A program made the position numbers and the translations under genes. 64,000 bases of DNA. It comes from Ktedonobacter racemifer DSM 44963. GTDB lineage: Bacteria > Chloroflexota > Ktedonobacteria > Ktedonobacterales > Ktedonobacteraceae. The stretch covers positions 248,001 through 312,000 of the forward strand of contig NZ_ADVG01000002.1 in assembly GCF_000178855.1 (NCBI RefSeq). Reading direction: 5' to 3'. Below the pieces are notes generated by a model. That model was not told the DNA's origin and made no database searches. It saw only the letters and a list, made by a program, of their open reading frames with translations. Within the stretch, counting starts at the first letter, position 1; every line of letters begins with the position of its first letter. Of the stretch, positions 60,446-64,000 are shown one piece after another.

Positions 60446-61597
60446 ATGGATACAATAACTTTTCGCGAACATCAACAACGGCTTGTTTCCAACATCCAAG
60501 CCATTCAGGATCTTTCGCCATCCGTCGCAGAAGCCTTTTTAACGGTTCCTCGCCATCCCTTTCTCTCTCATTATTATGTGCATCGTGCCGGAACCCGCGA
60601 ATGGACGCGCTATGAACGCAAGGAGTCGCGAGAGTGGTATGAACACATATACAAAGATCAGCCATTAGTAACACGCGTCGATGAATATGGGCGCACCTTA
60701 AGTTCGAGTTCCCAACCGAGTGTGATGGCTCGTATGCTTGATGTATTGGATGTTCAAGCAGGTATGAAGGTATTAGAAGTTGGAACCGGAACAGGGTACA
60801 ACGCAGCGCTTCTTGCTCAACTCACCAAAGATCCTCGATTCATAACAACCATTGATATAGATAGCACTGCTCTGGAAGAAGCAAGGCAAGCTCTCAAAGA
60901 AGTAGGCAACGAAGATGGAATGACAATTGCTACTGGCGATGGGAGTGCTGGCTATCACCAAAATGCCCCTTACGACCGTATCGTTGTCACGGCAAGCTCC
61001 CCTCATGTGCCTCTCGCGTGGATGCAACAATTGAAGCCTCAAGGGATTCTTGTTTGCGTTTTGCAGCCGCGATATGCACCTCTCGGAGGTATACTCAAAG
61101 CCCAGAAACAAGAAGAGGGGCTCAAGGGACAGATTGTAGGCCCCGCCTCCTTTATGGTATTGCGCGACGAACACTATGCTAAACGGAACATTCAGATCGA
61201 TATGCGAGCATCGTGCATTACCTCGTTTCCTCACTCTCCCTCGCTCTTCCCACTCAATCTGTTGCGAGAAAATCATCATTTCTCTTTTTTTCTTTATAAA
61301 CGTATTCCTGATCTTCACACGTTTCAACGACCAAAAGAGCAAGAAATGATTTTCTACCAATACTCTTCCCCTCAGGGATATCTTGTCTTCAATCAACGAA
61401 CGCACCAGGTCTCACTGTATGGCATACGTTCATGTGCCTACTCAATTTGGAACCAACTGGTAAGTACGTATAGTTTGTGGCTCCATTGTGGAACGCCTTC
61501 GATTACACAGTATCACTTCGAAATGGAGATGGTCGACGGGAAGCAATATCTTTCTTTGATAACTTCATCTGGTAACATATGGCCCTTTGAGGAGTAA
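60446..61597 (+). CDS. tgmC: PIMT-type methyltransferase of the graspetide cluster
   Basis: The 383-residue protein is a protein-L-isoaspartate methyltransferase relative with LSSSSQPSVMARMLDVLDV, motif I MKVLEVGTGTGYNAALLAQL, ITTIDIDSTALEEARQAL and PYDRIVVTASSPHVPLAWMQ. A C-terminal extension of about 170 residues marks the RiPP-cluster type rather than the repair enzyme. Known members methylate an Asp of the cross-linked peptide, which then closes to an aspartimide. Here D47-G48 of the precursor is the obvious target. It is co-transcribed with the ATP-grasp gene. Confidence 0.9.
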   Translation: MDTITFREHQQRLVSNIQAIQDLSPSVAEAFLTVPRHPFLSHYYVHRAGTREWTRYERKESREWYEHIYKDQPLVTRVDEYGRTLSSSSQPSVMARMLDVLDVQAGMKVLEVGTGTGYNAALLAQLTKDPRFITTIDIDSTALEEARQALKEVGNEDGMTIATGDGSAGYHQNAPYDRIVVTASSPHVPLAWMQQLKPQGILVCVLQPRYAPLGGILKAQKQEEGLKGQIVGPASFMVLRDEHYAKRNIQIDMRASCITSFPHSPSLFPLNLLRENHHFSFFLYKRIPDLHTFQRPKEQEMIFYQYSSPQGYLVFNQRTHQVSLYGIRSCAYSIWNQLVSTYSLWLHCGTPSITQYHFEMEMVDGKQYLSLITSSGNIWPFEE

Positions 61598-61683
61598 AAA
61601 CTCTATGGTATTTACGCCAGAAATACTCTACCCATAGTATGTGAAAGCCTCAAAAAGAAGACATTCTAGACGGCAGAGGCAAT

Positions 61684-62550
61684 ATGGTTAAACAATGCCT
61701 AAGGAACATCCTTGGGAATCAATTTGTGATTGAGAGTGCCAATCACAAGAGAGCGCAACTCACCCAGAGTGAAGATTATATTTTCATCGATCAGGACACG
61801 GGGCTCCTGGGTGTTTTTGATTCGGTCGGTGGACGTGATAAGGGACAATTAGTATCTCGCCTTGCTGGAAGAACAATTGCAGCGTCCTGGAAAAATCTTG
61901 CGACAACGAACCATCAGAAGTCACTAGCGCAGATTGAAATACACTTGCGAGCCGTATTGCAGCAGGCAGATACGGTTATCGCTGCGCTCCACCTTCCATC
62001 AGGGGAAAAACGGCCAGCTACCACTGCAACCGTTGGAGTTCTTTCACTTCAAAACGATGAAGTCTATATGACCATTGCCAACGTTGGGGACAGTCGCGCC
62101 TATCTTCTGAGATCAGGGAAAATTCAACGTTTGACGGAAGATAATGGGTATTTTCCTTGGGCTATTCGACGTGGGATTCTGACAAAGGAGGAGAGTTGGC
62201 GTATCGAGCAAGTTGCACGTGATGGCGATCTGTCATTACAAGATATGACGCACTTTCGCCGAAGAAATAAAATTACCTGTGCGGTCGGTTGGGCAGATTT
62301 CCCTCCCATTCAGCCATATTCTCTTGCTCTTACTCCTGGCGATAGGATCGTGATATGTACCGATGGTCTCCATGACAATCTCACCGATGAAGAAATTGCA
62401 GAAGTGCTCCAAGGGCCACCAGAGCACAGTGCGCAACGCCTTATAAGCGCTGCATATCACCGTTCACAGCAACCTCATATTCGTGCAAAGGAAGATGACA
62501 TCAGCGCGATTGTTGCTTGGTATATGTTCTCCCAAGCTTATAAGATCTAG
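61684..62550 (+). CDS. PP2C-family protein phosphatase
   Basis: The 288-residue protein shows LLGVFDSVGGRDKGQLVSRL (first metal Asp; GGHG is varied to GGRD), ATTATVGVLSLQNDEVYMTI, ANVGDSRAYLLRSGKI, RIVICTDGLHDNLTDEEIAE and EDDISAIVAWY at the end. These are the conserved PP2C acidic residues, so a Mn/Mg-dependent Ser/Thr phosphatase is expected. It lies 86 bp after the methyltransferase and may be the last gene of the cluster. Its relation to the peptide is not known. Confidence 0.85.
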   Translation: MVKQCLRNILGNQFVIESANHKRAQLTQSEDYIFIDQDTGLLGVFDSVGGRDKGQLVSRLAGRTIAASWKNLATTNHQKSLAQIEIHLRAVLQQADTVIAALHLPSGEKRPATTATVGVLSLQNDEVYMTIANVGDSRAYLLRSGKIQRLTEDNGYFPWAIRRGILTKEESWRIEQVARDGDLSLQDMTHFRRRNKITCAVGWADFPPIQPYSLALTPGDRIVICTDGLHDNLTDEEIAEVLQGPPEHSAQRLISAAYHRSQQPHIRAKEDDISAIVAWYMFSQAYKI

Positions 62551-62639
62551 AGTGGAGAAAACATTTAGGCAATTAGGAAGTTTGCTGGTGCTCTCGCCTG
62601 AAACTTTTTACGTTTCTTTGGCAAGAAAGAAATCCATCT

Positions 62640-63359
62640 TCACAGGAGATCACCTTTTGCCCTATACATTTGGATGCGCTTCATTTCACTATCGAGCAAC
62701 TCACGATTCGATTTAGACAAAAACCAAGCCATTGGGTGCCACGAGTCTGAATCCGCGTAATAGTTACTAATTTGGATGTCATAAGGGAGAAAAACTTTGG
62801 CAAATGTGAGATAAGTACGCAACTGGTGAAAAGGCGATGTTACCAGAATAATTTTATACCATTTGTGTTTTTGTACAATATCAAGCACATATTCAGCCGT
62901 TTCGCGCGTGTGAAGTGACTCCTCTTCGAGAACAATGGCATCATCAGGAACGCCGTATGCCATAGCTTTGTCGCGCATATATCGCGCGCCTAAAGCAATA
63001 TCCCAGGTCGCAGCAGCCCGCGCAATGTCTTTTTCCTGAATACGCCCTTGATCAACCGCCAGCCGCAATTCTTCCTGCGACATGAGTTGCGGGCTGTCCG
63101 TCACTTTAGCGCTGAATTTCCCTCCGCAGATAATGTGTTTCGCCCAGCCGTCACGATATAATCGAGCTGCGGTTTCTACTTTTTTGTGCAGAAACTCAAC
63201 ATTTCCTCGCGTCCCGGCGAGTACGACGATGGCATCAACTTTTTGGAGTTTGTCTCTCAGCGCGAAGCGTTTTCCTCGCGTATAAAAGAGCAGCCAAATA
63301 AAAATGAAGCTTAGCGTTATTGCAGAAATAGCCCAAAGAACCTTTTGTCCTTCATTCAT
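62640..63359 (-). CDS. YdcF/SanA-like DUF218 membrane protein
   Basis: The 239-residue protein has an N-terminal membrane helix (VLWAISAITLSFIFIWLLFY) and the DUF218 Rossmann-like domain: VDAIVVLAGTRGNVEF, AARLYRDGWAKHIICGGKFS, ALGARYMRDKAMAYGVPDDA, EEESLHTRETAEYVLDIVQK and IILVTSPFHQLRTYLTFAKV. Members act in the cell envelope (SanA/ElyC) or bind nucleotides. The active residues are conserved but the substrate is unknown. It converges with the PP2C gene. Confidence 0.88.
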   Translation of the reverse strand: MNEGQKVLWAISAITLSFIFIWLLFYTRGKRFALRDKLQKVDAIVVLAGTRGNVEFLHKKVETAARLYRDGWAKHIICGGKFSAKVTDSPQLMSQEELRLAVDQGRIQEKDIARAAATWDIALGARYMRDKAMAYGVPDDAIVLEEESLHTRETAEYVLDIVQKHKWYKIILVTSPFHQLRTYLTFAKVFLPYDIQISNYYADSDSWHPMAWFLSKSNRELLDSEMKRIQMYRAKGDLL

Positions 63360-63579
63360 ATTAATTTACGAGAGTACATGCTTTATACAAGAAATTCTCG
63401 TTCCTTCCTCCAAGCTAAACCATTAAGTTGAACAATATCACTACCAATTGCCTTGAGCCAATCCAATTCAGAGCCTATTTCTGGCAAAAAGTTAGTGGGA
63501 ATCAACACTTTCATATCCAATTTTACTGTTAAGTGCCCCATACCTCACCTGCACCAAAATGAAAAATGCATTACTTCTC

Positions 63580-64000
63580 CTAACTTCTCGTGTCAATCCC
63601 TAATCGCTCAAGCAGGGAACGGCAAAGCGTTGCATGGTGTTTGATGGGCATACGACCTGGAGGGCCATGTGAATCAGAGCCAGCACTTATAAGTAAATCT
63701 TGTTGCTGTGCGTATGCGTGGTAGGTTTCAATCAGTTCAGGAGTATGTGTGGGATAGTAGACCTCTATCCCGTCAAGCGGGATCTCGGCACGCACCTGGT
63801 CAAGAAGAGCTGGAGTATAAAAGGTAAACTCTTGTGATTCATGTTGCCCACGGCCAGGATGCGCAATGAACGCAATGCCACCACTGCGATGGACAGTATC
63901 TACTATTTCTGCCATATCCACTTTGATTTCTCTGTACCCTGCATCACGTATCAGATCTAAGGCAGTAGACCAATCAGGTACATATCCATGTTTGACTAAG
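63580..64000 (-). CDS. PHP-domain metal-dependent phosphoesterase, C-terminal part (5' end outside window)
   Basis: The frame is open to the right edge (LVKHGYVPDWSTALDLIRDA lies upstream of the first Met). Visible PHP features are IAFIAHPGRGQHES (His metal ligand), LDGIEVYYPTHTPELIETYH and LLISAGSDSHGPPG with the DSH ligand motif. Such proteins hydrolyse phosphoesters, for example 3',5'-nucleoside bisphosphates or short nucleotides. The N-terminal HTHTxxSDG motif would lie beyond the window. The 220 bp before the YdcF gene hold nothing I can assign. Confidence 0.88.
   Translation of the reverse strand, partial: LVKHGYVPDWSTALDLIRDAGYREIKVDMAEIVDTVHRSGGIAFIAHPGRGQHESQEFTFYTPALLDQVRAEIPLDGIEVYYPTHTPELIETYHAYAQQQDLLISAGSDSHGPPGRMPIKHHATLCRSLLERLGIDTRS

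Overview
The window looks like a Ktedonobacteria-type chromosome (phylum Chloroflexota). This is inferred from gene style rather than a marker: repeated zinc-ribbon proteins with disordered middles, long WD40 and TPR proteins, many integrases, several group II introns, and a mixed base composition. Housekeeping genes anchor it: the 3' end of rnhC, prfB with its programmed +1 frameshift, a primary-type sigma factor, an ftsY-accD-accA block, tRNA-Leu(CAA) and dnaE.

Layout. 1-7300: core genes (rnhC end, two zinc-ribbon membrane proteins around a GNAT acetyltransferase, prfB, sigma factor with a 41-codon upstream ORF). 7300-21526: an apparent integrated island bounded by a perfect 20-bp direct repeat. 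It holds a WD40 protein lacking its NTPase half, an EVE-McrB/McrC-type restriction pair, a TPR protein fused by rearrangement to a plasmid-like gene block, an ISAs1-type insertion sequence, and the C-terminal stump of a tyrosine integrase. 21527-25625: core genes again, with a long structured leader before ftsY. 25626-39175: a second mobile zone beside tRNA-Leu (integrase, excisionase, decaying genes), then a stack of three group II introns. Intron B sits inside the YADD-coding stretch of intron A's reverse transcriptase, and a serine-recombinase element interrupts the same ORF further upstream. Intron C lies 49 bp after intron A. 39176-52187: accessory metabolic genes (hydrolase, DUF1801, purine NTP pyrophosphatase, GNAT, methyltransferase, PP2C-like, aminoglycoside-phosphotransferase-like, HAD, glycine oxidase ThiO, and a PIMT-family methyltransferase). 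52438-55950: dnaE. 56042-62550: a ribosomal-peptide (graspetide) cluster. Window end: a YdcF-like protein and part of a PHP phosphoesterase.

The most interesting system is the 56-62.5 kb cluster. A sigma70-type promoter drives a 76-residue precursor whose leader carries a PFGLHF-type motif and whose C-terminal half is rich in Thr, Asp and Glu. An ATP-grasp ribosomal-peptide maturase and a PIMT-type methyltransferase follow, and then a PP2C phosphatase. This gene set predicts an omega-ester/amide cross-linked peptide carrying an aspartimide. A TnpB-type transposon, itself interrupted by an IS4-type element, separates precursor from maturase, and its end overlaps the precursor's last codons. 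The second highlight is the nested group II intron arrangement, where removal of the inner intron restores the outer reverse transcriptase frame exactly.
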